From Evansella vedderi (GTDB taxonomy: Bacteria; Bacillota; Bacilli; Bacillales; Salisediminibacteriaceae), in assembly GCF_030813435.1 (NCBI RefSeq), contig NZ_JAUSUG010000002.1, forward strand, positions 1 through 64,000: DNA of 64,000 nt, written 5' to 3'. The translations under genes were made by a program, and so were the position numbers. A model generated the notes under the pieces. That model saw only the letters and a program-made list of their open reading frames with translations, did not search any database and had not been told where the DNA came from. The first letter of the stretch is position 1. Each line of letters starts with the position of its first letter. This document shows positions 28,142 through 36,903 of the stretch, piece by piece.

Positions 28142-29476
28142 TTATCTATTTCTTTCCAACACTTCTACTAACTCTGTAAAATATTGTGATGCACCATCCG
28201 TTACGGAAATTTGACCGAAGGCTATTTCTTCACTTGTAGTTTTGAATAGAGCTTCCGTTTCGTTATAACCAGGTAGATTTGGTACGTATGGTGAATCTGA
28301 AGTTCTAGAAATAAAGTCAATGTAAGCAAAGATATCGGAATCTGTTTCATTTGCAATTGCGATTAGGTTTTCACGAACCTCCGAGTTCACTGGTGCACCG
28401 CGGTCATTTCCTAAAATCGCTGTTGCCTCTAAGTCATTTACAAAGAAGTCTAGGAATTTAGCAACTTCTTCGGGATGTTCTGTTTCAGAGTAACCTGCTA
28501 AAAATTGACTTGGTCGTAATGCAATTCCACTTCTACCATCCATTAATGGATGCACGTGGAAAACTAACTCATCTTGTGTTGCATTTCTATATGCCCCTAA
28601 TTGGTTACTAGGAATTAACTGCATTGCTACTTCACGAGCTACAATCATGGATTGTTCCGGAGTTGTAGAAGAAGCTGCTTGAATTTCAGGTAAAACAACT
28701 GCCCCTGTATCCCTAATGTCTTGCCATAAAGTAAACCAATCGACAACGTCTTGCTCATCAATACCTAATACTCCATCTTCGTGAAGCACTTTACCTTTTT
28801 GGTCAATAAAGATTCCGAAACCATTATGGTCAAAGTATTCTGTTCCAGCAATTCCATCAAGATTTTCTGTTAATTGAACAGCAATCTCAGTGAAGTCTTC
28901 CCATGTCCAATCTTCACTTGGTAAATCTACTCCAGCTTCTTCGAATAACGTTTTATTTAATAATAATCCCCATGCGTTTGTTCCTAACGTTACTCCGTAT
29001 AAACTTCCATTAAAGGATCCTGCTTCGAGCATCGTTTCATCATGCAAGCTGATGTCCAGTTCATTACCTACGAATTGATCTAAAGGTAACACCACATCTC
29101 TTGATACATAATCATTTAAGTTACCACCATATTGGATAATGTCTGGTGCATTTCCAGCAGCAAATTGGGTACTTAAACGGTCAAAATATCCGTCAAATCC
29201 TGAGTATTCCGCTGTTATTTTAATATGAGGATTTTTAGATTCATAAAGTTCAATTACTTCTAATGTACGGTCATGTCTCTCTTGTCCGCCCCACCACGCA
29301 AAACGTAATTCTATTTGATCATCACTAACATTACCGGTATCGTTTCCTTGATCCCCTGATCCTGATTCTTCGTTATTTCCTCCATCGGTTTCACTTGAAG
29401 CATCATCAGAACCTCCACATGCCACAAGTACAAAAATGAATGACAGTAGTAAAAATACGGATAAAAACTTCTTCAT
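28142..29476 (-). CDS. ABC sugar-binding lipoprotein (importer 2)
   Basis: 444 aa. A lipoprotein signal ends in FVLVACGGSDD (Cys about residue 20), followed by an acidic low-complexity linker and a family-1 binding domain (RFAWWGGQERHDRTLEVIELYE, NAPDIIQYGGN). It is very similar along its length to the binding protein at 31520-32833 and more distantly to that at 57321. It would deliver an oligosaccharide to permeases 27180/26338. AAAGGAGGG precedes ATG. Its promoter carries an activator-like direct repeat and a TGTAAGTGCTTACA operator. Confidence 0.92.
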   Translation of the reverse strand: MKKFLSVFLLLSFIFVLVACGGSDDASSETDGGNNEESGSGDQGNDTGNVSDDQIELRFAWWGGQERHDRTLEVIELYESKNPHIKITAEYSGFDGYFDRLSTQFAAGNAPDIIQYGGNLNDYVSRDVVLPLDQFVGNELDISLHDETMLEAGSFNGSLYGVTLGTNAWGLLLNKTLFEEAGVDLPSEDWTWEDFTEIAVQLTENLDGIAGTEYFDHNGFGIFIDQKGKVLHEDGVLGIDEQDVVDWFTLWQDIRDTGAVVLPEIQAASSTTPEQSMIVAREVAMQLIPSNQLGAYRNATQDELVFHVHPLMDGRSGIALRPSQFLAGYSETEHPEEVAKFLDFFVNDLEATAILGNDRGAPVNSEVRENLIAIANETDSDIFAYIDFISRTSDSPYVPNLPGYNETEALFKTTSEEIAFGQISVTDGASQYFTELVEVLERNR

Positions 29477-29566
29477 TTTTTAGACCCTCCTTTAGTTTTT
29501 AAAATAAAACAGTACTTTTACTAGCAAATAGGTGTGTGAAAGTACTATCTCATTTCTTAACTAAAT

Positions 29567-29587
29567 TCTATAATGTAAGCACTTACA
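29567..29587 (-). promoter_or_regulatory. Importer 2 promoter -10 with abutting palindromic operator
   Basis: On the minus strand TGTAAGTGCTTACA (29587-29574) is separated by a single T from a -10 box TATAGA (29572-29567). The 14-bp site occurs, in the other orientation, at 58694-58707 before importer 3. A LacI-family repressor or CcpA is the likely ligand. Confidence 0.6.
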
Positions 29588-29600
29588 TAAGAATAAAGGA

Positions 29601-29634
29601 AAGTAAGGATTATCATAAGAAAAGTAAGAATTAT
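29601..29634 (-). promoter_or_regulatory. Tandem direct repeat, candidate response-regulator site
   Basis: AAGTAAGGATTAT (29601-29613) and AAGTAAGAATTAT (29622-29634) are direct repeats offset by 21 bp, two helical turns, and end 28 bp before the -10 box. AraC-type activators often bind such tandem half-sites next to the -35 region. Confidence 0.55.
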
Positions 29635-29676
29635 AGAAAAACAAAGAATTTTTTATAATTGTAGCTATTGAAATAA

Positions 29677-29727
29677 AAAAGTGGTGTGCCATAGAGTCTT
29701 TGTTGACCCTTTAACACACCCACTTTT
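29677..29727 (-). terminator. Terminator of kinase HK1
   Basis: AAAGTGG.TGTG and CACACCCACTTT pair around a 22-nt loop just downstream of the kinase stop; on the minus strand the right side ends in CACTTTTTTATTT. It separates the sensor unit from importer 2. Confidence 0.6.
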
Positions 29728-29733
29728 CTATCT

Positions 29734-31500
29734 TTATATATTCTTGAGTCCATCCCTATTTTCAATAATGGGAAGTTTCATTTCAACGATCGTCCCCTTC
29801 CCTTCATCCCCCTTCAGGATGACTCCATATTCTGTACCACAATAAAGCATAATTCGTTCTTGAATATTTTTAATGCCGATACCTAATTTCCTTTCATCAT
29901 TCCAATTTGCAGGTAACCCTACACCATGATCAACTACCTCAATTAATAAATTATTTTCCTCACGTCGAGCAGATATACAAATATAAATAGCTTCTCTGCA
30001 ATCCCTTGGATAGCCATGCTTCAAGCTATTTTCCACAAATGGCTGTAAAATAATCTTTGGAACAAATACATCCTTAATGGTTGCTGGAACTCTTACTTCG
30101 TATTTAATTTCCGTTTTTAGCCTAGCCTCTTGGAGTTGAACATAACATTTTACATGTTCCAGTTCGTCACGAAGGGGAATAAATGATTGCCCTCCACTAA
30201 GGCCAATTCGATACATTTTACTTAATTGAATTACCATTGAGCTTATGTCCTCAGCTTGATAATCCAATGCCCTCCAATGAATCATATCAAGGGTATTATA
30301 TAAAAAGTGAGGAACAATTTGATTTTGTAACGTACGAATTTCCGCTTCTCTTTTTGCTCTATTTTCTCTTTTTAAATCTTTTAATGACTTGTCTAGTTGA
30401 TAAGTCATATTGTTAAAATTCGTAGCCATTGTTTTATACTCTTCTATATAATGAGGCTCTACGCGGACTTCAAAATTACCATTTTCCACTTGCTGCATTC
30501 CATAAATTAACTTATTAATGGGGTTTAATAAGCTTTTTCCTACTAAATAGGCGATAGGAATTAACAAAATTAGAAAAACAATTCCTAACAGAAAAATATA
30601 CATCCCTAATTTTTTGGTTTCACTATATAAAGAATCAATAGGAACTAAATGAACTAAGCGCCAATAATCCTCATTAGGCTTAGAAATAACTAACATATAA
30701 TTTTTGTTACCTTCTTCCAACATATCATAATAATTAAAGTATTGACTATACGATTCATGAAGCCTCCCATATTTTTCATCTTCTTCATATATAATGACTT
30801 TATCTAAGATTCCATGGGCTTCCTTCGTATTCGTTTGACCAATGATTCGGTAGTTGGAATCAATTAAAATGAGTGGTTCATCCATGCTACCAGCAAAGTT
30901 TACATCGTACATACTTTCAAAAAATCTATCTGCTAATACATTGACTTTAATGTAACCCACCATATCCCCTCGCTGATTCCTCAATTGATGAAAATAACTA
31001 ACGAAGTTATGACTTGAAGTAGGAGATTCATGTTTCGGGATCCAACCATTTTGATTATGCTCCATTAAGTGAAACCAAGGTTCCTCGTATAATAATTTAG
31101 TAGAAAAAATTTGAGCACCAGCAACAGCAGGGGAATCATCGTACCTATCCGTAAAGAGTTCAATAGAATGAATTCCTTTTTTAAAGCTTGCTATATTATT
31201 CATTAATTCTGTTAAAGTACGCTGCTCTACGATTGACTCATAGGTAGTTAAGTCATTATTTGATAAAATTCTAATAGCATTCCTGTTAGTAACAAAGTAA
31301 ATTCCGGAATCTTTTACACTAGTAATAAACGAAGAGATTCTGCTCATGCTCTCGTTTACCCCAGTTAATCTCGCCTCACTAATTTCCCGTGTAGTATAAT
31401 CGAAAAAGACTTTGTACGTAATAAAACTAAAGCTAGTAAAAAATAAGACAGTAACTACAACATAACTAATAACTATAATCGTTTTTAGTTTTTTAAACAT
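29734..31500 (-). CDS. YesM-like sensor histidine kinase (HK1)
   Basis: 588 aa. A first membrane segment lies at about residues 8-28, an extracellular sensor region of some 260 residues follows, a second segment at about 292-318 (FLLGIVFLILLIPIAYLV), then HAMP, His_kinase (phospho-His in QNQIVPHFLYNTLDMIHW) and HATPase (VENSLKHG, VVDHGVGLPANW, LGIGIKNIQERI). The box has IVPHF where INPHF is usual. It should phosphorylate RR1 at 24629. It begins 19 bp after a binding-protein gene that lacks its own permeases, so that protein may present ligand to the sensor domain. Confidence 0.92.
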   Translation of the reverse strand: MFKKLKTIIVISYVVVTVLFFTSFSFITYKVFFDYTTREISEARLTGVNESMSRISSFITSVKDSGIYFVTNRNAIRILSNNDLTTYESIVEQRTLTELMNNIASFKKGIHSIELFTDRYDDSPAVAGAQIFSTKLLYEEPWFHLMEHNQNGWIPKHESPTSSHNFVSYFHQLRNQRGDMVGYIKVNVLADRFFESMYDVNFAGSMDEPLILIDSNYRIIGQTNTKEAHGILDKVIIYEEDEKYGRLHESYSQYFNYYDMLEEGNKNYMLVISKPNEDYWRLVHLVPIDSLYSETKKLGMYIFLLGIVFLILLIPIAYLVGKSLLNPINKLIYGMQQVENGNFEVRVEPHYIEEYKTMATNFNNMTYQLDKSLKDLKRENRAKREAEIRTLQNQIVPHFLYNTLDMIHWRALDYQAEDISSMVIQLSKMYRIGLSGGQSFIPLRDELEHVKCYVQLQEARLKTEIKYEVRVPATIKDVFVPKIILQPFVENSLKHGYPRDCREAIYICISARREENNLLIEVVDHGVGLPANWNDERKLGIGIKNIQERIMLYCGTEYGVILKGDEGKGTIVEMKLPIIENRDGLKNI

Positions 31501-31519
31501 GTATGATTACCTTCCCAAA

Positions 31520-32833
31520 CTACTTATTATATTGTGTTAGTACTTTTTCAAGTTCGTTCCAATATTCCCTAGCCCCATCTTCCACCGTTTTTTTTCCAAA
31601 TGCAATTTCTTCACTTATTCTTAAAAATAATGCACTTGTTTCATTATAACCAGGTAAATTAGGTACGTACGGAGCATCTGATGTAATACTAACCCAATCT
31701 ATAAATTTAAAAATTTCCCTTTCCATTTCGCTCGAGTTAGTTAACAAGAACTCCCTTATCTCCGAATTGACAGGAGTTCCCCGTTCATTTCCTAATATAG
31801 TAGCAGCTTCTTTATCATTAACTATAAAATCTAAAAATAGAGCAACCTCATTGGGATACCTTGTATATTTATTTCCTGCTAAAAATTGGCTTGGCCTCAA
31901 GGAAACTCCACTTCTGCCAATTTCATTGTTAGGATGAGGATGAAAAATTACTTCGTCTTCTGAATAATTACTATATGCTTCAACTAGATTACTAGGAATA
32001 AGCGTCATAGCAACTTTTCCCCTAACAAATAATGATTGTTCAGGGGTTAAGGTTGATGTTACTTGTAAATCAGCCGGTAACGCTCCGCCTTTCTCCCTTA
32101 AATCACTCCATAACTGAAACCAATCAACAACATCATCATAGGTAATACCAAGAATACCATTTTCATGTAAGGTTTTTCCCCGTTGATCAATGAAAATTCC
32201 GAACCCATTATGATCAAAATACTCCGTTCCATAAACTCCTTCTAAAGAATCGCTTAATTGAATGGAGATTTCAATAAAATCTTCCCATGTCCAAGTAATA
32301 TGAGGTAAAGGAATTCCTGCCTCTTCAAACATTGACTTATTCAATAGTAAACCCCAAGTATTTATCCCTAAAGATACACCGTAAAACTGTCCATCGAATG
32401 TTGCTGCATCAATCATACTTTGATCATGTAAAGTGATATCTAATTCATTACCAATAAAGGTATCTAATGGTAGTACAACACCCCTGTACACATAATCATT
32501 TAAATTCCCACCAAATTGAATGATATCAGGAGTGTTACCTGCATTAAATTGTGTTGTAAGATTTTCAAAATAGCCTTCAAAATTCCCATATGATGGGTCT
32601 ATTTTAATATGGGGATGTCTTTCTTCAAATAACTCAATGGCACGCAATGTACGATTATGTCGCTCTTCTCCTCCCCACCAAGTAAATCGAAGTTCAACTT
32701 TTTGTTTACTAGGACCATTTAAGATATCTGAAGGAGAATCAACTGTTTTATCATTCCTTGAAAATATATTTTCACATGCCATTAACAGTATTAAATGGAG
32801 TAACACGAATAATAATATAGGTGTTTTTTTCAT
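31520..32833 (-). CDS. Solute-binding lipoprotein, candidate sensor partner of HK1
   Basis: 437 aa from the ATG at 32833 (after GTAAGGAG); the longer frame upstream adds 13 unlikely residues. The lipoprotein signal ends LILLMACENIF. The binding domain (RFTWWGGEERHNRTLRAIELFE, NTPDIIQFGGNLNDYV) closely matches the importer 2 binding protein, including long shared stretches around TEYFDHNGFGIFIDQ. No permease follows; instead HK1 starts 19 bp downstream. It may be a duplicated binding protein recruited to sensing, or a second binding protein for importer 2 with another specificity. Confidence 0.85.
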   Translation of the reverse strand: MKKTPILLFVLLHLILLMACENIFSRNDKTVDSPSDILNGPSKQKVELRFTWWGGEERHNRTLRAIELFEERHPHIKIDPSYGNFEGYFENLTTQFNAGNTPDIIQFGGNLNDYVYRGVVLPLDTFIGNELDITLHDQSMIDAATFDGQFYGVSLGINTWGLLLNKSMFEEAGIPLPHITWTWEDFIEISIQLSDSLEGVYGTEYFDHNGFGIFIDQRGKTLHENGILGITYDDVVDWFQLWSDLREKGGALPADLQVTSTLTPEQSLFVRGKVAMTLIPSNLVEAYSNYSEDEVIFHPHPNNEIGRSGVSLRPSQFLAGNKYTRYPNEVALFLDFIVNDKEAATILGNERGTPVNSEIREFLLTNSSEMEREIFKFIDWVSITSDAPYVPNLPGYNETSALFLRISEEIAFGKKTVEDGAREYWNELEKVLTQYNK

Positions 32834-32872
32834 TGATTTATTACTCCTTACATCCTGATAATATTGTTGCAT

Positions 32873-33064
32873 TTACTATTCTTAATACAGATACTCAATA
32901 AATTTCTTGAATATTCGGTAAATTACACATCTAATGGAAGACAACTTAACATTTTCTTTCCAAAATAATGTTAGTGCTGCCTAAAATAGATATAAATCTC
33001 ATAGATACTTTGAAGTTCTTATATGTCTTTTAGTATTAAACGTTCCTATCTTTACTATAACATA
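32873..33064. other. Leader region of the binding-protein/HK1 unit
   Basis: About 225 nt lie between the predicted transcription start (near 33058) and the lipoprotein ATG. I see no gene and no clear hairpin. Confidence 0.4.
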
Positions 33065-33084
33065 ATTATATGTTAGCGCTAACA
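33065..33084 (-). promoter_or_regulatory. Promoter -10 with abutting perfect palindromic operator
   Basis: TGTTAGCGCTAACA (33084-33071) is a perfect 14-bp palindrome matching the LacI/cre pattern at 13 of 14 positions, and TATAAT (33070-33065) follows it directly on the minus strand. This is the same layout as before importer 2 and GH52. Confidence 0.65.
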
Positions 33085-33144
33085 TTAATTGCGGAGATTA
33101 ATCGTAATTTGAAATATCCTGTCGTCAAATAGAAGCAAATAAAT

Positions 33145-33192
33145 AGCCATTCAAATAGGATGTTAGACTTAGAGTCGGTCCTTTGAATGGCT
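33145..33192. terminator. Terminator hairpin next to the SDR gene
   Basis: AGCCATTCAAATAGGA (33145-33160) pairs with TCCTTTGAATGGCT (33179-33192) with one bulge. It lies just beyond the SDR stop. A T-run follows on the plus strand and a weaker ATTTATTTG run on the minus strand. Confidence 0.65.
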
Positions 33193-33210
33193 TCTAACAT
33201 TTTTTTGTTT

Positions 33211-34095
33211 TTAACTGCTTGTTTTCATGCCTCCATTCACGTGAATCATTTGCCCTGTAACGTAGCTTGATTCATCGCTGGCTAAGTACACATATGCAGG
33301 AGCAAGTTCGAAAGGTTGACCTGCTCGCTTCATTGGTGTTCCTGTACCAAAATTTTGAACAACCTCTGCCGAAAAACTGGAAGGAATAATCGGTGTCCAA
33401 ATCGGTCCTGGTGACACTCCATTTACGCGAATTCCTTTATCCACTAAATCAAGTGCAAGGGAACGGGTAAAGGTAACATTTGCCCCTTTTGTTGTTGAAT
33501 AATCAAGGTTACCACGTTGTCCCTCATAGGCGGAGGCCGATGTCGTATTGATAATAGAACTTCCTTCCTTTAAATAAGGAAGGGCTGCTTTTGTTAAGTA
33601 AAAATAAGAAAAAACATTGGATTGAAAAACTCTTATTAACTGTTCAGAAGTAATATCCGTTATTTGATCTTGCGGATAGGACTCGGCACAATTATTAACA
33701 ATAATGTCGATCCTTCCAAACAACCGAACGGTTTGTTCAACCACTTGATGGCTCGTTTGTTCTTGACCTAAATCCCCAGCGATAGCTAGGCACTGCTGAC
33801 CTAACTGCTCTACACGCTGTTTTGTTTCTTGGGCATCTGCATGTTCGTTTAAATACACAATCACAATAGTTGCCCCTTCCTTAGCAAAGGCATAGGCAAC
33901 GGCCCTCCCAATTCCACTATCTCCCCCGGAAATAATGGCCACTTTCCCCTGGAGCTTTCCTGTTGCTTTATAATCAGGGCTTTCAGAAATTGGCCTCGGC
34001 CTCATCATCCATTCAAGTCCAGGATGAAACGGCTGATGTTGCGGAGGGAATTGGACAGGGAGATTTACTGCTCTGTATTCGTAACGGTATTCCAC
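33211..34095 (-). CDS. Short-chain dehydrogenase/reductase, YhxC/YhxD-like
   Basis: 294 aa. About 45 extra residues (FPPQHQPFHPGLEWMMRPRP) precede a classical SDR core with cofactor loop SGGDSGIGRAVA, NNCAES, catalytic Ser in TTSASAYEG and YSTTK, ending YVTGQMIHVNGG. The N-terminal extension is typical of stress-associated Bacillus SDRs. It uses NAD(P)H on an unknown carbonyl substrate. It starts with GTG after GAGAGGTGAGCAG. It has no obvious link to the sugar genes. Confidence 0.9.
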   Translation of the reverse strand: MEYRYEYRAVNLPVQFPPQHQPFHPGLEWMMRPRPISESPDYKATGKLQGKVAIISGGDSGIGRAVAYAFAKEGATIVIVYLNEHADAQETKQRVEQLGQQCLAIAGDLGQEQTSHQVVEQTVRLFGRIDIIVNNCAESYPQDQITDITSEQLIRVFQSNVFSYFYLTKAALPYLKEGSSIINTTSASAYEGQRGNLDYSTTKGANVTFTRSLALDLVDKGIRVNGVSPGPIWTPIIPSSFSAEVVQNFGTGTPMKRAGQPFELAPAYVYLASDESSYVTGQMIHVNGGMKTSS

Positions 34096-34183
34096 TTACT
34101 GCTCACCTCTCAAAAATCACATTAATATCTAATTTATGCCTAAAGCATGTGGTCGGTTCGTTGCATTATATAGAGACTGCTGG

Positions 34184-34214
34184 GACTGGCTTTGTACAAA
34201 ACGTAAAGCCAGTC
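34184..34214 (-). terminator. Hairpin at the end of the membrane-protein gene
   Basis: GACTGGCTTT (34184-34193) pairs perfectly with AAAGCCAGTC (34205-34214), touching the stop codon of the upstream minus-strand gene. There is no good T-run. Confidence 0.5.
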
Positions 34215-35035
34215 TATTCGTACACCCAACGTCGATATATATTGGCAAATGAAAGTGTTGTAATGTGGATAATTAATAAAGGGAAATATGTCCTCACTTT
34301 AAGATAGTTAAGCCTCATTAAAATAGTATCTGTTAAGGTAATTAATCCTAGGCGAACAAAATATGACTTCCATCCTACTTTTCTAAACAGAGTGAAAATA
34401 AATGATAATGAATAAAAGTAGGTTGGGGAAAAATAAAAATGCTCTTTCCAGGAATAATATTCCCCTACGCCTAGTCTTGCTTTTTTGGAAAGTGCTAAGG
34501 GGAACCAAATGGTTTTCCATGTCACCTCAATCATATGAAAAAGGGAGAAGAATAGGATGATGGGATGTCTCTCTTTTAATTTCTCATTCCATTTATCACT
34601 TAACCAGAAGTAAAAGTTAATTAGCACAAACGTATATTGCACTTTCCACCAATGATTTTTATGAATTTTCCATTTGAGAAAAAGCTTTTCAATGAAGCAA
34701 AAATAAACAGAAAAGAAAAGCTTTACCTTCCACCCCAATTGAAAGGCCGTAATAAATACAGCAGTTATAGGAACGTAGAAAGACTGAGAGAAAATTGCAC
34801 CTATAATATGATCGAGATAAGGTTCCTTCATTAGTTTTGGTTTATACCTATATGCTTTTAAATTACCTACAGCAATATAATCAAAAACATAGGCTAATCC
34901 AATATTGGATAATAATAAGACAAACAACTTTTTCCTATTCCTTTGTTTATAAAATGTATACAACAACATTACAAAATGAATAATGCCAAGGATTAAAAAT
35001 GGATTAACTTTAAACCAATGTCTTGTTTTCTTCAT
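34214..35035 (-). CDS. Polytopic membrane protein of unknown function
   Basis: 273 aa with several hydrophobic segments (FLILGIIHFVMLLYTFY, LFVLLLSNIGLAYVFDYIAVG, PITAVFITAF, IILFFSLFHMI, LGLITLTDTILM) and many Lys/Arg/Trp/Tyr residues. The ATG follows GGGGAGAG. Its style resembles small Bacillus integral membrane proteins of the CBO0543-like kind, but I do not recognise the family firmly. It lies beside the SDR gene, outside the sugar operons. Confidence 0.65.
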   Translation of the reverse strand: MKKTRHWFKVNPFLILGIIHFVMLLYTFYKQRNRKKLFVLLLSNIGLAYVFDYIAVGNLKAYRYKPKLMKEPYLDHIIGAIFSQSFYVPITAVFITAFQLGWKVKLFFSVYFCFIEKLFLKWKIHKNHWWKVQYTFVLINFYFWLSDKWNEKLKERHPIILFFSLFHMIEVTWKTIWFPLALSKKARLGVGEYYSWKEHFYFSPTYFYSLSFIFTLFRKVGWKSYFVRLGLITLTDTILMRLNYLKVRTYFPLLIIHITTLSFANIYRRWVYE

Positions 35036-35301
35036 AACTCATGGACTCTCCCCTAAAATACTTCAATTCGGGCAGTTCGAAATTTATATTAGTTTCTACA
35101 AACTACGAAAACCTATTCAAGTACGAACGAAGAAAGGACTTAAAGAGAAAAAGGGCTGTTCCAAAATACCGCTATTCAGCGATTATTCGAAACACCCCCA
35201 TTTCTATTTTTAAGCAGTAATTGTATTAGAAAAAATCTCCATAGTCATTTTTATGTCTTTTGATAGCTATGTACTAAATCTAATCATGATTTTCATAACA
35301 T

Positions 35302-36603
35302 TTAATCCACAACCACTGTTTTTCCCAATAATTCTTCTATTCTAACAGGTTGGTTTTCCTTACTGGAGCGCCATACTCCTTCTCCAAGGGCGATGGAGTA
35401 GGCACCTGCCTCCGCTCCTGCAAGAATCTCATAAGGACGAGTTGGATCCATTCCTAGAAATAAATCCTCTTGCAGTATTGGGTCTCCTCCTCCGTGAGTC
35501 CCCTCCCTCTTGACCACGTGGATTACTTCCTTTGATCCAAACATCGGATAATAATCAATTGTCTGCTCCGGTATTGGAAAAGGAACACGACTTGGTTCAT
35601 CAAACTCTTGGGTTTCTATTCTTCCCTTTGTTCCGTTAATGGCCAGACGATAGCCTTCAAAAGGGACAGAGAAATTAACAGAATAGCTTAAAAAAGCACC
35701 TTTATTGTACTTCACTGTCGCCACATAGGTATCCTCAATATCAATTTCGTGATCAAAAATACAAGCATCTGGTCGGTAATTTGTATAGTTTTTACTAGAC
35801 TTTTCGATACCTTCGTCTTTGATATGATCATCTTTCACACCTGAAGAAGAATTACTTCTATTATGCCAACGCATATAATAGGCACAGTCTAATTGTTCCT
35901 CACAAGTGCCACAGTATCGGTTGTTCGTTGGGCTCGGGTTTAGTTCCCCGTCTTTCCCGTAATAATTCAAAGCACCGTAGGCAAAGACCTCCTCTGGTTT
36001 TTGGTCAATCCACCAGTTAACTAAATCAAAGTGATGGCTAGATTTATGTATGGAAAGTCCTCCAGAATGTTCCCGTTTCCGATTCCACCGTTTAAAATAA
36101 CTTGCTCCATGATAGGTATCAATGTACCAGTTTAAATCGACAGAAGTTACTCGACCAATTTTCCCTTCCAATATAAGCTCTTTTATTTTTCGGTGGTAGG
36201 GATTATAACGGTAATTGAAAGTAACGATTACCTTCCCTTTACTTGCTGCTTCTGCCGCCATAACTTTACGTGTATCATCGGCAGTTGTTACCATCGGTTT
36301 TTCTGTCACTACGGTTAGATCATTTTGTAAGCCCTTTAAAATGTAGGTAATATGTGTGTCATCCCTCCCAGCCACAATAACCCTGGTTGGGTTTGTTTCC
36401 TCTATCATTTGTTGGAACTGACTTTCGTTATAGCTCGGTACTGGAGTTAATTCTGGAAATCGTTCATGGCAAATATCAATTCGCCTAGGGTCATTATCTA
36501 GTAATCCCACAACCTCATTTGTTTCGGAAAATTTTTGTATTATTGGCTGAATGAACATACCTAACGCTCTGTTACTTAATCCGCAAATGACGATTCGATT
36601 CAT
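35302..36603 (-). CDS. Gfo/Idh/MocA-family NAD(P)-dependent oxidoreductase
   Basis: 433 aa from the ATG at 36603 (MNRIVICGLSNRAL), better spaced from GAGAGG than the GTG four codons upstream. Rossmann N-terminus, VVTEKPM (EKP catalytic Lys), FNYRYNPYHRKI and SGGLSIHKSSHHFDLVNWW are intact. A middle insert has RYCGTCEEQLDCAYY and DACIFDHE, four Cys spaced like a metal site. It probably oxidises or reduces a sugar or derivative released by GH35. It is the intact relative of the pseudogene at 20472. Confidence 0.9.
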   Translation of the reverse strand: MNRIVICGLSNRALGMFIQPIIQKFSETNEVVGLLDNDPRRIDICHERFPELTPVPSYNESQFQQMIEETNPTRVIVAGRDDTHITYILKGLQNDLTVVTEKPMVTTADDTRKVMAAEAASKGKVIVTFNYRYNPYHRKIKELILEGKIGRVTSVDLNWYIDTYHGASYFKRWNRKREHSGGLSIHKSSHHFDLVNWWIDQKPEEVFAYGALNYYGKDGELNPSPTNNRYCGTCEEQLDCAYYMRWHNRSNSSSGVKDDHIKDEGIEKSSKNYTNYRPDACIFDHEIDIEDTYVATVKYNKGAFLSYSVNFSVPFEGYRLAINGTKGRIETQEFDEPSRVPFPIPEQTIDYYPMFGSKEVIHVVKREGTHGGGDPILQEDLFLGMDPTRPYEILAGAEAGAYSIALGEGVWRSSKENQPVRIEELLGKTVVVD

Positions 36604-36653
36604 TTTTTTTTGCACTACCTCTCTTTTTAACTTTTAGCCCTGTTAAACTTTGA

Positions 36654-36712
36654 TGTTGATTTTCGCTTCAGAACGCTCGCTTTCCGCAGGCAACGCTATT
36701 TAAAAATCAACA
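36654..36712. repeat. GTTGATTT hairpin repeat, copy 2
   Basis: TGTTGATTTT (36654-36663) pairs with AAAATCAACA (36703-36712) around CGCTTCAGAACGCTCGCTTT. It matches the copy at 10989-11037 in arms and interior and fills part of the gap between GH35 and the oxidoreductase. Confidence 0.6.
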
Positions 36713-36903
36713 ACTACCTTTAACATTGCCTAACTTTTAGAAATAAAGTACCAATTCCACAAACAAACGGGTATTGTAAAAGTTTGTTTAGGTTTATTAT
36801 TGTTTGATTCCATCCGATTGTATCATTGATTTAGTTATCTGACAATAATTAGTCCCATACAATCTAAATGAAAGCAAAGACATACTACTTCCCTATCATT
36901 CTA

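Noticed and set aside
31520-32833. Binding protein of a fourth complete ABC importer
   Set aside because: No permease genes accompany it; a histidine kinase follows directly.
33963-34307. 114-codon plus-strand frame
   Set aside because: It overlaps the start of the SDR gene and the end of the membrane-protein gene on the other strand, spans two hairpins and has no signal for translation.
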